A stretch of 64,000 nt of DNA from VXPW01 sp965115815 (GCA_965115815.1 OZ220465.1:3286001-3350000), one strand, 5' to 3'; positions 38,669-49,570 are shown, numbered from the stretch's first letter. Numbers and translations: made by a program. The notes: generated by a model not told the origin, from the letters alone.

Positions 38669-41030
38669 AACTCGCTTCCGGCGCACCCAGACGCCGCACG
38701 GCGGCGAGGCGCTCGGAGCGGAGACCGGCGCGCACGTGCTCGATCCGCCATAGCCCGTCGGCCCTTGCCTCCGGGCGGAGGCCCACGGCCCGTGCGGCGT
38801 TCACGAAGTGCGATTCCACATACCGCGGCATGAGCCGGCGTTCCTCGGTCTCCAGATTGGCCCGGGCGAAGGTCGAGAAATCCACGTGCCCGCGCGCCAA
38901 AGCGATGCCGGTCGCCTCCTCGTAGCGGCCGAGGAGATCGGGGTCGATGCGATCGATCACGTCGAGGTAGTCGTCCAGCCTTCTCGGCTCGTAGGCCACC
39001 TCGCGCAGCATGTCCGGCAGATTGACCTTGTTCAGCGAGAGCACTTCACCGACGACATCGAACACGCGGTCGCCGAGCGCCTCGCGCATGCGGTCCAGCT
39101 TGCCGAGGAGCCGCTCCAGGATGCGCCCCTCGATGACCGGCTGGCCATCTTCGGAGGACGTCGCCACGAAGTTGAACGCGTACACGTCGCGTGTCTGCCC
39201 TATGCGGTGGATGCGGCCCAGGCGCTGCTCGAGCCGGGTCGGGTTCCAAGGTAGGTCGTAGTTGATCATCAGGTGGCAGAACTGGAGGTTGATGCCTTCT
39301 CCGGCCGCTTCGGTGGCCACGCAGACCTGACGGCTCGTTCGGAAATCCTCCTGGGCCTGCTTGCGCTCGCGCGGATTCATCCCGCCGTGAATCCGGCAAG
39401 TGGAGTAGCCCCACGCCTCGAGATGCTCGCGCAGGTAGTCGAGCGTGTCCCGGTGTTCGGTGAAGAGAAGCAGCTTGCCGCGCCCGTCCTTCAGCTCCTC
39501 GAACTCCGATCGCTGCACGCACTCCCGCAGAGCGACCAGCTTCGAATCGCGTCCGCTCGCCCGGACCCGCCCGACATGGGCCACGAGATCGCCGAGCTCC
39601 GCAAGCTCGGCGCGGAGCTGGTCCAGTTCGGCGGCGGCGACCGCCTCATCGATGAGCGCATCGCGGGAGACTTCGTCGAGGTCGTCCTCGTCCTGTTCGG
39701 TGTCCGACAACCGGCCTTGCAGTTGGGCGAGACGGCGGGCGCGGCGGGCAGGAGAAAGCGCTTCGAGTTCGCGGAGCAGGTCATCCAGCTTCTTCCTGCG
39801 GCGGCGCAGCGACTCGTGGATCGCGTGCGTCGAGCTTGCGAGGCGACGCTGGAAGACGGTGCGCGCCAGTGCGACGCTGTTCTTGCGGCGCCCCGTCGCC
39901 TGCGGCAGGAACTCGTTGATGTAGGCCGTGACCGTCTTGTAGACGGTGTACTCCTCCGGTCCGAGGGCGAAACTGACGGTCTGCACGTGGCGGTCCGGAA
40001 ACAGGCGGCGGCCGCGCATGTCCTTCAGATCTTCCTTCAGCCGCCGAAGCGACCACGGGCAGTCCTCGCCGAGCTTGAGGATGTCTCGGCGGATCTGGCC
40101 GGCCGCCTCGCCGAAACGGTGCGGTTCGGGGAACAGGTCGCCGTCGAGCAGACGGATGAAATGCGCGAACCGGTCGTCGTCGCCGTGATGCGGGGTGGCT
40201 GTCAGCAGCAGCAGGCTGTCGCACTGCTCGGAGAGACGCTCGGCGAGTTGATATCGCTTCGTGCGATCGACCTCGTCGTCGCGTCCCGACGCGCGCTTGG
40301 TGTAGGCGCTGCATTTGTGGGCTTCGTCGATGATGATGAGGTCCCATTGCTGCTGCCATACACGCTCGCGGACCTCGTCCTGCTTGGCGTAATCGATGGA
40401 TGCGATGACCTGGCGCTCCCGCTCCCAGAGGTTCAGGAGTTGCCGCTGGTCGTTCGCCGAGTGGATGATCGGAAACGGCTCGTTGAAGAAGCGCAGCAGT
40501 TCATCCTGCCACTGAAGGGTCAGGGGCGCGGGGACGAGGATGAGGCAACGTTCGATGGCCTCGCGCAGCTTGAGTTCCTTGATCAGCAAGCCGGTCATGA
40601 TCGTCTTCCCGGCGCCGGGGTCGTCGGCGAGAAGAAACCGCAAGCGTGGCTGCGGCAACATCTTCATGTAGACCGCTTCAATCTGGTGCGGCAGCGTCCG
40701 GATGCCCGAAAGGCTCACCGCGAACTGCCGATCGTAGGTGTAGGCGAGACGAATGCGGGCCGACTCGACCAGGAGTCGCAGGCGGTTCGCATCCGCGGGT
40801 GGAGGCGCCGCCTTCTCTCGCACGGCTTCCGTACCGAGAAGCGCAACGGCCTCGTCAGGCGTGATGACCGCCTCCTCGAGCGCACCGTCGGGTAGGCGAA
40901 CGCGACATTCGTATCCGCCGGATCCATGCGCGCCCAACGGTCGCACGCCTTCCAGGACGACGGGTACGTCGAAGTGTCCGGTGAGAGATACGCGGTTCCC
41001 GATCCGCGCCGCAAGGGGATGCTCAACCAT
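38669..41030 (-). pseudogene. SNF2-family helicase, N-terminal part (severed by D3)
   Basis: 787 codons from ATG 41030 (MVEHPLAARIGNRVSLTGHF). Superfamily 2 motifs are in order: LADDPGAGKTIMTGLLIKEL, LIIIDEAHKCSAYT, LLLLTATPHHGDDDR, then TEAAGEGINLQFCHLMINYD and RLGRIHRIGQTRDVYAFN, a complete SNF2/RapA-like motor. It ends in a stop created at the D3 border (TAG 38667-38669). The ATG lies within the end of the upstream small gene (8-nt overlap). Deleting D3 and one AACT copy fuses it in frame to 35206-36398, so the lesion is a single insertion. Confidence 0.9.
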
Positions 41031-41265
41031 GGTCCGGATCGTTCGGCTCCTTGGCGCCGGTCCTCCCCGACCTACGGCTAGCGGCCCCATGGCTGGTCCT
41101 GTTCTCGACCCACCTGTCCACTTGTGAAAGCCTGAATCGGAACAGCCGACCGACACGGTGGGCCGGGAGGTCCTGCGTGTCGACCCAGCGGTACACCGTG
41201 TCCTTGGCCACTCCCGGGTGCGCAGCCACTTCGGCGATTCCGACCCAAGGTTCCTCGGAAATCAT
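41023..41265 (-). CDS. Small MerR/excisionase-type DNA-binding protein
   Basis: 80 residues from ATG 41265 (GGTGGAG just upstream). A winged-helix HTH of the helix-turn-helix-17 / excisionase type: WVGIAEVAAHPGVAKDTVYR, then WVDTQDLPAHRVGRLFRFRL and SQVDRWVENR. The tail is basic and disordered. It overlaps the helicase start by 8 nt and is the first gene of the defence operon. It may be the operon's regulator or the excisionase of the island, as a decayed recombinase lies just upstream. Confidence 0.75.
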   Translation of the reverse strand: MISEEPWVGIAEVAAHPGVAKDTVYRWVDTQDLPAHRVGRLFRFRLSQVDRWVENRTSHGAASRRSGRTGAKEPNDPDHG

Positions 41266-41399
41266 CGCTCCACCAACCTCGATTGACTGGAAGACCGTAT
41301 TGATCCAAACGAAACCATATGGAACATGGCATATACTGTCAATCTCAGGAACATTGAGCAGCAAAGGACCGAGAGAACGAAGGCACGGCAGTCAACGCA

Positions 41400-42292
41400 G
41401 ACCGAGCCCACGTTTCGGGCGTTGTGCTCGAACGCGGGCCTCACCGGGGCGATGGCGAAGCGGCTCAGTATGACACCCCTGATGAGAGCCGCGTCGTAGA
41501 GCTGAGGGTAGTTGCCCAAGGTCGGGCAAGACCAAGGAAAGGGTCTTCACATACTTGCCGATAGTGACATCGCCGATTCCGCGATGGCGCCGGAGCCACG
41601 AACGGAACAGGGGCATCTCGGTGCCGGAATCTTCGACCGGGAAAGCGTCCGGCATCCCCCCCCCCCGGCGAAGAGGAACCGTAGAAACGACTCGATCGAG
41701 CCTACATGCCGGGACTTCGGTTTTTCTATTTTGCGCATCCTCCACGGGCATACACAGTCATGGTCGATGAACCGCTCAAGGGTCCCGGCGTTCACCTCCG
41801 CTAGCGGGATGCGGCACTGGTGGATCCAGGTCAGGAAGTGGCGGCAAGTGTGGCGGCGGCCCCGTCCGAGTCCGAACCGTATAGCCTTCGGCGTCCAACT
41901 GGGCGAGGTGCTCATCAAGGAGGCGCAAGCCGTCGGCGAGATCTCCAGGATGTCGGGCGTCACCCCTGTGCTCGACGAATCGAACGAGCCAGCGCGCGCA
42001 ATTCATGTACAGCGTCACACGAATCTGAAAAAGGTCTGTGGGGTTCGCGACCCTTCAGAAACTCCTCGCAGCACTCATCCCTGAATCGTCGCAACACGGC
42101 GTCATCGACTGAGTCGATCGCCGTGCCGTCGCGCTGCAGCCAAGTCAGGACATCCTCGGCGACACGCCAAAGCTTGCCGCGTTGACTCGGGCCAACCCCC
42201 GCGTCGCCGAGGTAGGTTACGAACTCCTGAATGAACGGTCCGAATGGACCCGGAAGATAGTCGGGCTTCCTTCCAGTTTTACACGATGGCAC
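41400..42292 (-). pseudogene. Tyrosine recombinase N-terminal half, multiply frameshifted
   Basis: Segments in three frames line up as the N-terminal arm and SAM-like core of a phage-type integrase. In order: FGPFIQEFVTYLGDAGVGPS; CARWLVRFVEHRGDARHP; HLAQLDAEGYTVRTRTG; HTCRHFLTWIHQCRIPL; RFIDHDCVCPWRMRKIEKPK with its CxCP motif; FRSWLRRHRGIGDVTIGKYV; YPQLYDAALIRGVILSRFA. The catalytic Arg...His...Tyr domain is missing. At least three frameshifts are needed. It probably moved the island before decaying. Start taken as GTG 42292. Confidence 0.7.
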
Positions 42293-42334
42293 CGCCTCGC
42301 TCCTCTTGCATTAAACAGCGGAGGAGTACCATAT

Positions 42335-42445
42335 ATTAATGGTGAGCGACCTCGGCCCTGAGGCCCGGTCTCACAGGGTCGCAGCGCAAATACTCTCCAT
42401 TATCTGGCCGTCACCATTACACAGGAAATGGTAAGCTTACCATTT
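42335..42445. promoter_or_regulatory. Operator-like palindromes upstream of the recombinase
   Basis: In the 303-bp gap between the sirtuin stop and the recombinase start, AAATGGTAAGCTTACCATTT (42426-42445) is a perfect 20-nt palindrome. ACCAT/ATGGT half-sites recur at 42339-42354 and near 42413. The region is AT-rich, with TATATT near 42344. It looks like a control region bound by a dimeric repressor. The rest of 42293-42595 holds no gene. Confidence 0.5.
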
Positions 42446-42595
42446 CGCTCGGGGCGCGCCGGGCTGCGCCGAGAACGCCCTCGCGCAGCAGACCGCCGCC
42501 GAAGCCGCGTGCTGCTGGTCGCCTCAGACCGCGCCGGGCAGATTGTGGCGGGTTTGGCGGTATTGGCAGGGATCAGTCCGCCGTGCGGAAACCGT

Positions 42596-45500
42596 TCAGT
42601 TAAGAGCCCCTCCATTCGCTCGCACGACTTCCAGCAGTCTCTGAAAACGATGGTCCTGTTCGAGCTCCGGTTGAGCGTCCCGTACGGCACTGAGGCATCC
42701 AGCCAGGTCGGGGAAACACCCCTGAGCCGCGACAGGCACGATTCGGTTCAGAAGCTCAAGTGCCGACTCCGGAAAACGGGTATCCAGTTGGGCTTGATGA
42801 AGGGTATGCGCAATTCGGTCCGAGTCTTGCAGCGGCCGCAACCAGGAAGAGACCTGCGCCATTGCCTCGGGGAACGCCTCCCCGGCCGCAATGCTCGCTT
42901 CGGCGAAGTTCTCCGAGATCGATTCCGATACGGCATCGGGCGTGTTTGGCCAGATCGCCTTCAGGTAGAGTGCCGCCCTGTTCTTCCAGTACTCGGCTCT
43001 CCGGTCGCCGGCACTGTCGACGGCGCGGGAGAACGTATCTGCCGCGTGGTCGAGCGCGTCCTGGGGCAACGCTCGCATGGCGAGTGCCAGTTCGCGCCTC
43101 CCGAAGGTGTCCCCAAGATCGAGCCCTGCGAACGTCAGCAACGACGCATACTGTTTTCGGCGTCGGCCAAGCTGAGCGCAGCGGTCTGCCGTTGCCAGGA
43201 ACGCCGGCTTCAGCAACTCCATCAAGGGCGGGTAGAGCCTCGGCGACCAAAGGAACCCTTCCCATGCCGCGCGTGCTTCCGCCTCGGAGTTTCCCCACTC
43301 GAAGAGTGGAAGCAGGAATCGGGTCGTCCATTCGCGGTCCACTCGGAACAACGAGATCACGTGGGTTGCCAGCAACACGCGACCATGCCGGAACTTCGGC
43401 ATTCCCGTGTCGCAGAGCCGGGTAAACCGGCGTCTCGGTTCGTCGGCCAGACCTCCTTGGTCCTTCAGGTCACTTCGGTACCACCAGTGAAGCAGCCCCT
43501 CCGTCACATGTCCCACAGGATGGTTGATCGCTCGATTGACGAAATCGTCGTCCGCCTCTTCGACCTCGTAGTCGAGCGCCAGCACGCGATCGCACAACAA
43601 GAGAAAGGTCGCCTCTTGTCCCCCGAAGGTTCTGGCCTGCTTCTCCAGCCACCAGCTCAGCCCATGAGAAAGTCCCTGCAACTTCTCCTCCGGTACATCG
43701 ACCAATACCGGGGCCATGACGTGCCAGGATCGTTCCCGCAGCTCGCCCTCCGACCACCGCCGAAGTGCTTCATTCCACCGACCGCTCGGCCATATTCCTT
43801 CCGCCGCCAACACAGCCAGTGCCGACGCGGCCTCATCGAAATCGTCGCGGCAGCGCTCGTGCCAGTCGTCGGAACGCCGATAGTCCGGCTCAGGATTGTC
43901 GCGCAGCCATTGGATCATTTCGTCTCGATCGCGAGGCGCGGCGACGTGAATGCGCAGATCTCCGACGTCGGTCCATGTCGGAAACTCGTCGCGTTCATTC
44001 TCAGCCAGCTCCCAATTCGGGAATTTGGCAGAGATCTCGTCCATCCGGTCCCTAGCAGCGGCACCCAGTTCCGCTCCGTTCCTGCCGATCTTGGCCAGCC
44101 GCAGCCAAACGTCACTTTCCTGTATCCGCGTCCAGTGTTCCTCTTCGAGATCGGGCCTGTACATGTCCCGCGGCGGACCCGCGAGTATCGCACGCTCGAG
44201 TTTAGTCAGTTCTTCTTCGGCGAGTTGCGGAGCCAGGGCGACCAGCATCCGCATGGTCTCGCGCTGCGTCTCCACCGACCACAGCCACCAATTGTCGTCG
44301 GCCAGCAACCACCCAAGTCCCTGATTTCGAGGAACGACACCGTCCTGCGCGGCGGCAAAAAACGCCAGTCGGCGGAACAGAGGATAGGGTAACTGCGACC
44401 ACGCTTCGGCCACCAGTTGCGCCTTCTCCGGCGACGCGGCGGCCGTTGCCCTCCATGCGTCGCGGTTCAGCTCGATCAAAGCCGTCCAATCTCGGAAAAG
44501 GGGATTCTGGGTGTGCTTGCTGATCGATGGCTGGCTCACATACGACAAATCGCTCCTGTCGTTCGCGCCACCCAGCTCGTTCATGAGGTCGAGCGCATCG
44601 CGAAGCAATTCGGTGAACTCGGTGAGCAAGGTCGGCAAGGCGCTCGCCCACTTCTCGTTGTCCGCCGGCACGCGCAGACTCCCATCCACATGGCTTGCCG
44701 AGAGGACGATCTCCCAGTCAACGATCTGCCGCATGCTCCCTGTTTCTTCCTCAACCTCCTCATCGCCGAACGGCCATGCGAAGGGCGCACGCAACGACAC
44801 GCGCGGGCGGAGCAGGTCACGCAGTTCCAGCCGCAAGGTGGTGGTCAGGCCGTCTCTCTCGAAGCGATCCCGCCATCTGTGAAGATCGAGGTCAGTTCCG
44901 AGCCTCTCCACCCGATCGGCCAACAAAAGACCCCAAAGCGTGCGCATCCGCTTGTCCGGGATCGCGTCAGGTGAATCCTTGCGGATGCCGTCCAACCCCT
45001 CGCGGCCTTCGCAATGCTCCAGCTCGGTCAGATCATTGAGACGATCGGCTATCCGGTCCGCAAATTCTGCGTGCAGCTTCCCTCCTTGCTTGACCAGCCA
45101 GAGGAGCAGTGCGGGGTTGCCAAGATGGCGGTTCAACCAGCGAGTCAGGTGCCGCATTACGTCGTCAAGGCGGCCCTCGTGCGCACCCCCGTTCGCGAGT
45201 GCCATCCGGGGAGCCAAGTCGTACGGTGAGGGTCTGCGAATCAGGCTGAAGGCGAGATTCTCGTCCGTGCTCGCCTTGGGCGGAACGCCGAAGCGGATCA
45301 GGTCGGCCTGCCCGAAACGATCCTTACCGAGCGGTTCGAGCCAAGCGAGGCCAGGCACCGGATTCAGGTCCGCGAACCGCTTGGCGGGAAGGCCGTTTGG
45401 GTCGCTCAGAGCCCACAACATTCGGCTGACAAAGTCATCCTGACGGGTGGCTGTGTCCGGACGCGCCATAGCGTACTCGACGACGATCCGTTCCTTTCCA

Positions 45501-46399
45501 CGCGCGCCGTCCCGGTAGGTGTCGGCCCAAGTGCGGAGGGTTCGGTGCAGGTAGGCGTGGCGCCGATGTTCCCGATAGAGGATTGGGGTGACATTCCTGG
45601 CGCGCCACTCGTTCGCACGCGCCTCCTCCTCACGCTTGGAAAAACTGCCGAACGCAAACATCTCGGGCGGCGTTTCGCCGAGCAGACGATCCGCCGCCAA
45701 GGCATCCATCATGTAGCGCAACACGGGGTCGTCGATGCTGTAGCCGACAAAGCACACGACAAAATTCCGAAGCAACTCGCTGACGAAGCGCGCCGCCCAA
45801 CGCTCAGTAAGGTAGGCGAGACCGAAATCCCCACTCGAGACGACCAAATTGTCCAGACTCTTGTTGGCGGTGTCTTCAGGCAGCAGGCCGTGCAGATACA
45901 CCAATCCATCCCAGCGTTGCTTGGGGACGGGTAGCAACGGGGCTTCGAATCGTGCCGTCGAAGATCGACCATTCGCGATGACATGCTTCGCGATGACATG
46001 TTCGAACAGCCGGTCGAAGTTGGTCGTGATCAGCCGGGTGCGCCGCTCGCGGCACTCCGCCAGAGTCAGCAGTGCGTCGTGCGTGGCAGTCGCATTGGGA
46101 GCCGAAATGTCCGGATCTAGGATCTCCGCGATCTTCTGACGTACCGCTCGACGTCCACCGACGAATTTGGTCTCAAGCAAACTCACGGCCGTGTCATATC
46201 GCCTGTTCTTGATGGCTGCCTTCTGCACCGGATCCGGGATGACCTCCAGGCCGGAGTAGAGTTTTTCCACCAGCCCGGTAAATCCTGGAAGCCGAGCAGG
46301 ATAGGAGATTCCAGCGCCGCAGAAGAAGACGACACGGCCTTCCTTGTGCGCCTGCAACAGGCGCTCGGGAACATCCGGACCTCCCCGCACAAACTGCAT
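42596..46399 (-). CDS. Large SIR2-domain protein, anti-phage sirtuin Dsr1-like
   Basis: 1267 residues from ATG 46399, chosen because GGAGGT lies 7 nt upstream. Residues 20-260 are a SIR2-type NAD-binding domain with VVFFCGAGISYPARLPGF, LITTNFDRLFEH and the catalytic-type VYLHG His, then VVCFVGYSIDDPVLRYMMDA. The remaining 1000 residues are helical, Trp- and Arg-rich, without other recognisable domains. This matches defence-associated sirtuins (Dsr1/DUF4020 type), which deplete NAD+ on phage infection to abort growth. Assignment to Dsr1 is by architecture and length. It stands upstream of the helicase operon in the same orientation but is separated from it by the dead recombinase, so it is probably an independent system. 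Confidence 0.75.
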   Translation of the reverse strand: MQFVRGGPDVPERLLQAHKEGRVVFFCGAGISYPARLPGFTGLVEKLYSGLEVIPDPVQKAAIKNRRYDTAVSLLETKFVGGRRAVRQKIAEILDPDISAPNATATHDALLTLAECRERRTRLITTNFDRLFEHVIAKHVIANGRSSTARFEAPLLPVPKQRWDGLVYLHGLLPEDTANKSLDNLVVSSGDFGLAYLTERWAARFVSELLRNFVVCFVGYSIDDPVLRYMMDALAADRLLGETPPEMFAFGSFSKREEEARANEWRARNVTPILYREHRRHAYLHRTLRTWADTYRDGARGKERIVVEYAMARPDTATRQDDFVSRMLWALSDPNGLPAKRFADLNPVPGLAWLEPLGKDRFGQADLIRFGVPPKASTDENLAFSLIRRPSPYDLAPRMALANGGAHEGRLDDVMRHLTRWLNRHLGNPALLLWLVKQGGKLHAEFADRIADRLNDLTELEHCEGREGLDGIRKDSPDAIPDKRMRTLWGLLLADRVERLGTDLDLHRWRDRFERDGLTTTLRLELRDLLRPRVSLRAPFAWPFGDEEVEEETGSMRQIVDWEIVLSASHVDGSLRVPADNEKWASALPTLLTEFTELLRDALDLMNELGGANDRSDLSYVSQPSISKHTQNPLFRDWTALIELNRDAWRATAAASPEKAQLVAEAWSQLPYPLFRRLAFFAAAQDGVVPRNQGLGWLLADDNWWLWSVETQRETMRMLVALAPQLAEEELTKLERAILAGPPRDMYRPDLEEEHWTRIQESDVWLRLAKIGRNGAELGAAARDRMDEISAKFPNWELAENERDEFPTWTDVGDLRIHVAAPRDRDEMIQWLRDNPEPDYRRSDDWHERCRDDFDEAASALAVLAAEGIWPSGRWNEALRRWSEGELRERSWHVMAPVLVDVPEEKLQGLSHGLSWWLEKQARTFGGQEATFLLLCDRVLALDYEVEEADDDFVNRAINHPVGHVTEGLLHWWYRSDLKDQGGLADEPRRRFTRLCDTGMPKFRHGRVLLATHVISLFRVDREWTTRFLLPLFEWGNSEAEARAAWEGFLWSPRLYPPLMELLKPAFLATADRCAQLGRRRKQYASLLTFAGLDLGDTFGRRELALAMRALPQDALDHAADTFSRAVDSAGDRRAEYWKNRAALYLKAIWPNTPDAVSESISENFAEASIAAGEAFPEAMAQVSSWLRPLQDSDRIAHTLHQAQLDTRFPESALELLNRIVPVAAQGCFPDLAGCLSAVRDAQPELEQDHRFQRLLEVVRANGGALN

Positions 46400-46528
46400 T
46401 TGGGATACCTCCAACTCTCCTGTACCAAGTTCCCGGGGGCTCGAACTGCGCCCGCGCAACCGAACAGCAGCACATCGTCCGTTGATTATCTCATTTCGTA
46501 TCCTTCGTGTCACGAATCTTTGCGTAAT

Positions 46529-46721
46529 CAGGACTTTCCCATGCTGTGGTTGGTGCTTGGAATGACCGCTGAACGGGGCACAAATTTCCGCTTTCTTGCC
46601 AGGTTTTCCGGCTGCGGCGACCCGTGGACGGCCCAAAGCCAGAAAACCCGGCAGGGTTGGGCCTGTGCAACCTCCCTCCATCAGCAGTCGGCAAGATCGA
46701 ATGCAGCGTGGGAAAGTCCTG
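46529..46721. mobile_element. MITE J, a new 193-bp element
   Basis: 18-bp inverted ends CAGGACTTTCCCATGCTG and, reversed, CAGGACTTTCCCACGCTG (one mismatch). It is flanked by perfect 9-bp direct repeats TTGCGTAAT at 46520-46528 and 46722-46730. No gene inside. Single copy in this window. It lies about 130 bp upstream of the sirtuin start. Confidence 0.92.
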
Positions 46722-46899
46722 TTGCGTAATGGCCAGCACCGGTCGTCGCGCAACCGATCCATTTCTTACAAACGGGAGCCTGCCTGGCGCCACGCGGCAA
46801 CCTCTGTGAGGGTCTCGCCCAGCCACTGAGTCCCCGAGCTGCGCTCCCTGCTGGACGCCGCGCGCTGTTGTTTTCCGCTTTGAGGCGATAGCGGTGGCC

Positions 46900-48000
46900 T
46901 GCCCCCATCGACTGGTCCAGTGCGAATGTTCGTGCATGGGCGGCTTCTCCGCCAGGCTGGCCGGATCGTTTCCGGGGCTGGGGGTCGGGATCCCAAGCTG
47001 CCGTGCGGACGCACGGCGTGGTCGTGGCGGCGCCGGGATTCGATGAGAATCCGGGCCTCCTTCAGGGTATGGAAGATCTCCCCGTTTCGGAGCTCGTCCC
47101 GCAGCCGTGCGTGGAAGCCTTCGATGGATCCGTTCTCCCGGGGGGATCCCGGCCGGATGAAGGCCGTGCGGGCACCGACCGCAGAGATCCATCGCCGCAC
47201 GGCCTTGGCGACGAACTCCGGACCGTGGTCGGAACGGATGGGGCCCGGCACGCCCCGCAGGAGGAACCGATCGCTCCGCACGTCGACGACCTCGCTCGAA
47301 GAGAGCGTGCGCCAGACCCGGATGGCCAGGCTCTCGCGGCGGAACTCGTCCCGCACGTTGAGCATGCGGAAGGACCGGCCGTCCTCGGTCCGGTACGGAG
47401 CCACCGTCGGCCCCGTTTCCGGGGTTGGGCAGGTACCTTCCGCCCCTCGCGCCGCCACCGGTGCTCGATCCTCTGGTCGTGGACCCGCCAGCCGGCGTCG
47501 CGCAGCCGGGCCGCGATGCGGCGGTAGCCGTAGCGGACCTGCCGGCGAGCCCGCCCGATCCTGTCCGCAACCCGGCGCTTCTCGTCGGCACGGGGGCGCG
47601 GAACCCGGCGTTGGGTCGAGCGATGCTGACCCAGCACCCGCCAGGCCCGCTGTTCCGAGATCTCGAGCCGACCACGGACAGGATCGATCCATGGGCGGCG
47701 ACGCGAGGAGCTCGAAAGTTTCCCCGGGCGGCCTCCTGGAGAATCTGCTGGTCCAACGCCAGGTCGGAAACGGCCCGGCGCAGCCGCTCGTTCTCCTTCT
47801 CCAGATCCTTCAGGCAGCACAGCGGATCGCCGTTCATCCCGGCCTACTCCTTGCGCCACCGGTAGAAGGTGACCTCGCGGATCCCGACCCGCCGGATCGC
47901 CTCTGCCATCGACAGGTCCGGGCCGTGCAGCACCTCCACCTACCGTAGCAGGCGGACGATCTGATCCGGCTTGGAACGCGTTCTGGCCATGGTTGGCCCT
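46900..48000 (-). pseudogene. IS3-family element, decayed (OrfA and OrfB)
   Basis: OrfA starts at ATG 48000 (MARTRSKPDQIVRLLR) but has TAG at codon 17 and again after FYRWRKE. KENERLRRAVSDLALDQQIL is recognisable. OrfB begins in one frame (ISEQRAWRVLGQHRSTQRRV, then VRYGYRRIAARLRDAGWRVH). It shifts near 47440 into another holding SFRMLNVRDEFRRESLAIRV, GPIRSDHGPEFVAKAVRRW and NGSIEGFHARLRDELRNGEI, the IS3 DDE core. The first catalytic Asp region is lost at the shift. No clean ends. 46731-46899 shows nothing recognisable. Confidence 0.85.
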
Positions 48001-48234
48001 CCTCATCCTGAGCCTCAGGGTGGCCCAGTTTGAGGGGGGGGGGACTTCCCACCCTTTGTCAAGGGGGGGGGGTGAAGCGCCCTCGGACCCCCTTGCCCGG
48101 TTCCCGCCGGAGCCGGCCTGCGGCCGTCGGCAGAGCAGTGCCGCCCGTGCCGACTCCGCCGTCGCGGGGTTCTGCCGAGTCCCATGGCCGGCCCATACCG
48201 CACCGTTACGTAACGGAGCCTGGCCGGGCCGAAC

Positions 48235-48537
48235 TCACCCGTCCCGGCCGAATCCTCGGGGGAGTTTCAGTTCCGCCAAGGAATCGAGATCCAAGTCGTC
48301 CAAGGCTTCGAGGACCTGATCCAGGAGTTCCGCGGTGGCCGTGGTCTCCAGGGTCTCCGGCCGGGCCTGCCGCCCGTCCCGGTACTCCTCCCGGATCGCG
48401 AGGATCGTGGCGATGGCGTCGTGCAGCCGCGGTCCGCGAGAGCGCCGATCCTTCGGCGTACGGTACGCCGTCTTCGCCGCACCCGCCCGTCGACGCCGGC
48501 GGTAGCGGCGCGGGCGTTCGGCGTTGGACAGGGTCAC
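48235..48537 (-). CDS. Hypothetical protein of about 100 residues
   Basis: From a GTG at 48537 the frame gives 100 residues. It has a strongly basic N-terminus (RPRRYRRRRR) and a helical, acidic C-terminus (LLDQVLEALDDLDLDSLAEL) ending KLPRGFGRDG. I recognise no family. GGGAG lies about 10 nt upstream. It sits between two dead transposases and may be cargo or a chance frame. Runs of G at about 48035-48072 mark the border with the IS3 end. Confidence 0.4.
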   Translation of the reverse strand: MTLSNAERPRRYRRRRRAGAAKTAYRTPKDRRSRGPRLHDAIATILAIREEYRDGRQARPETLETTATAELLDQVLEALDDLDLDSLAELKLPRGFGRDG

Positions 48538-48574
48538 GATCCCGGATCTCCCGGTCCCGGATGGTACGACCCGG

Positions 48575-49570
48575 TTACGGAACGGCCGCGGCGGCCGGCG
48601 GTTTGCGAGGATCCGCCCGGCTTCGGAGGGCGGGGTCGTACCGGGTCTGGGTTTCCAGCATGGCACAGACCCCTGCGAGCAGGCGGTCGGCGACGGAGCG
48701 CAAGGCTCGCGCATGCCGGTGGCCGCGAAGCCGCAGGGCCTGGTACTGGGCCCGGCGGGCCGGGTCCTGCGGCATCGCGACGCGCGCCCCGTGATCGACG
48801 GCCTCCTGCAGGCGAGGATGGGCGGCCCGCCGGCGGACCACGATCACCGATTGGCCGGAACGTCGGGTGACGGGGGCCACACCGGACCGGCACCGCAGGG
48901 CCTGATCGTCTCGCCGTCGCAGGGCATCCGGTGCTTCTGCGAGCAGCGTGGCCAGGACGATTCTGCCGACGCCCGGTCGCGAACTCAGGATCTCTGCGTC
49001 ACGCTGCACCACCGGCCCCGATGCGGATTCCGATCCCTCTTCCTGCTTCCTCACGTCCGTCGTCTGCCGGTCGATCTCCTTCCGCACGTCCGCCAGTTGT
49101 CCGGTGACGAGGTCCAGCTGGGCGAACCCCACCCGGAGAGGGCCCACGGCGGCTTCCGTGGTGCCCTCCGCCCACTCGGAGGGCCGGCGCTCGGAGGGTC
49201 TTCAGGACGGTGTCGGCATCCCGGCGCCGCACGCGAGGGCGGCGAAGGATCCGGGGCACGGTGCTGGCGCGGAGTCTGCGGGCCCGGTCCGGCGTCGGGG
49301 CGAGATCCCGGAGTTCCCGGAACCCGGCCCGCGAGAGATCGTTCTCCAGATCGAGGAACTGCGGGTAGTACCGCCAGAGCTGCGGGCGGATCCGGTGGAC
49401 CAGGCGCGTGCGCCGGGCGGTCCGCTCGCAGGCCCTGCGCGACCCTTCCCGCAACCGGATGACGGCCGGAGAGATCGGATCGAGAAGGCGAAAGGCCGAA
49501 CCGTCGGTACGCAGGGCTCCGGCCCGAACCCGGGCCTCGCGGCGGCTAGCGCGGCAATCGCGCGCGTGAA
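48575..49570 (-). pseudogene. IS110-family transposase, frameshifted
   Basis: The C-terminal transposase-20 domain is clear: SSRPGVGRIVLATLLAEAPD, LRCRSGVAPVTRRSGQS, and HARALRSVADRLLAGVCAML near the end. Upstream, a different frame carries GSAFRLLDPISPAVIRL, LVHRIRPQLWRYYPQFLDLE and DADTVLKTLRAPAL, the middle of the same protein. At least one frameshift lies near 49150-49200, and the N-terminal DEDD catalytic part is missing. Confidence 0.82.
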
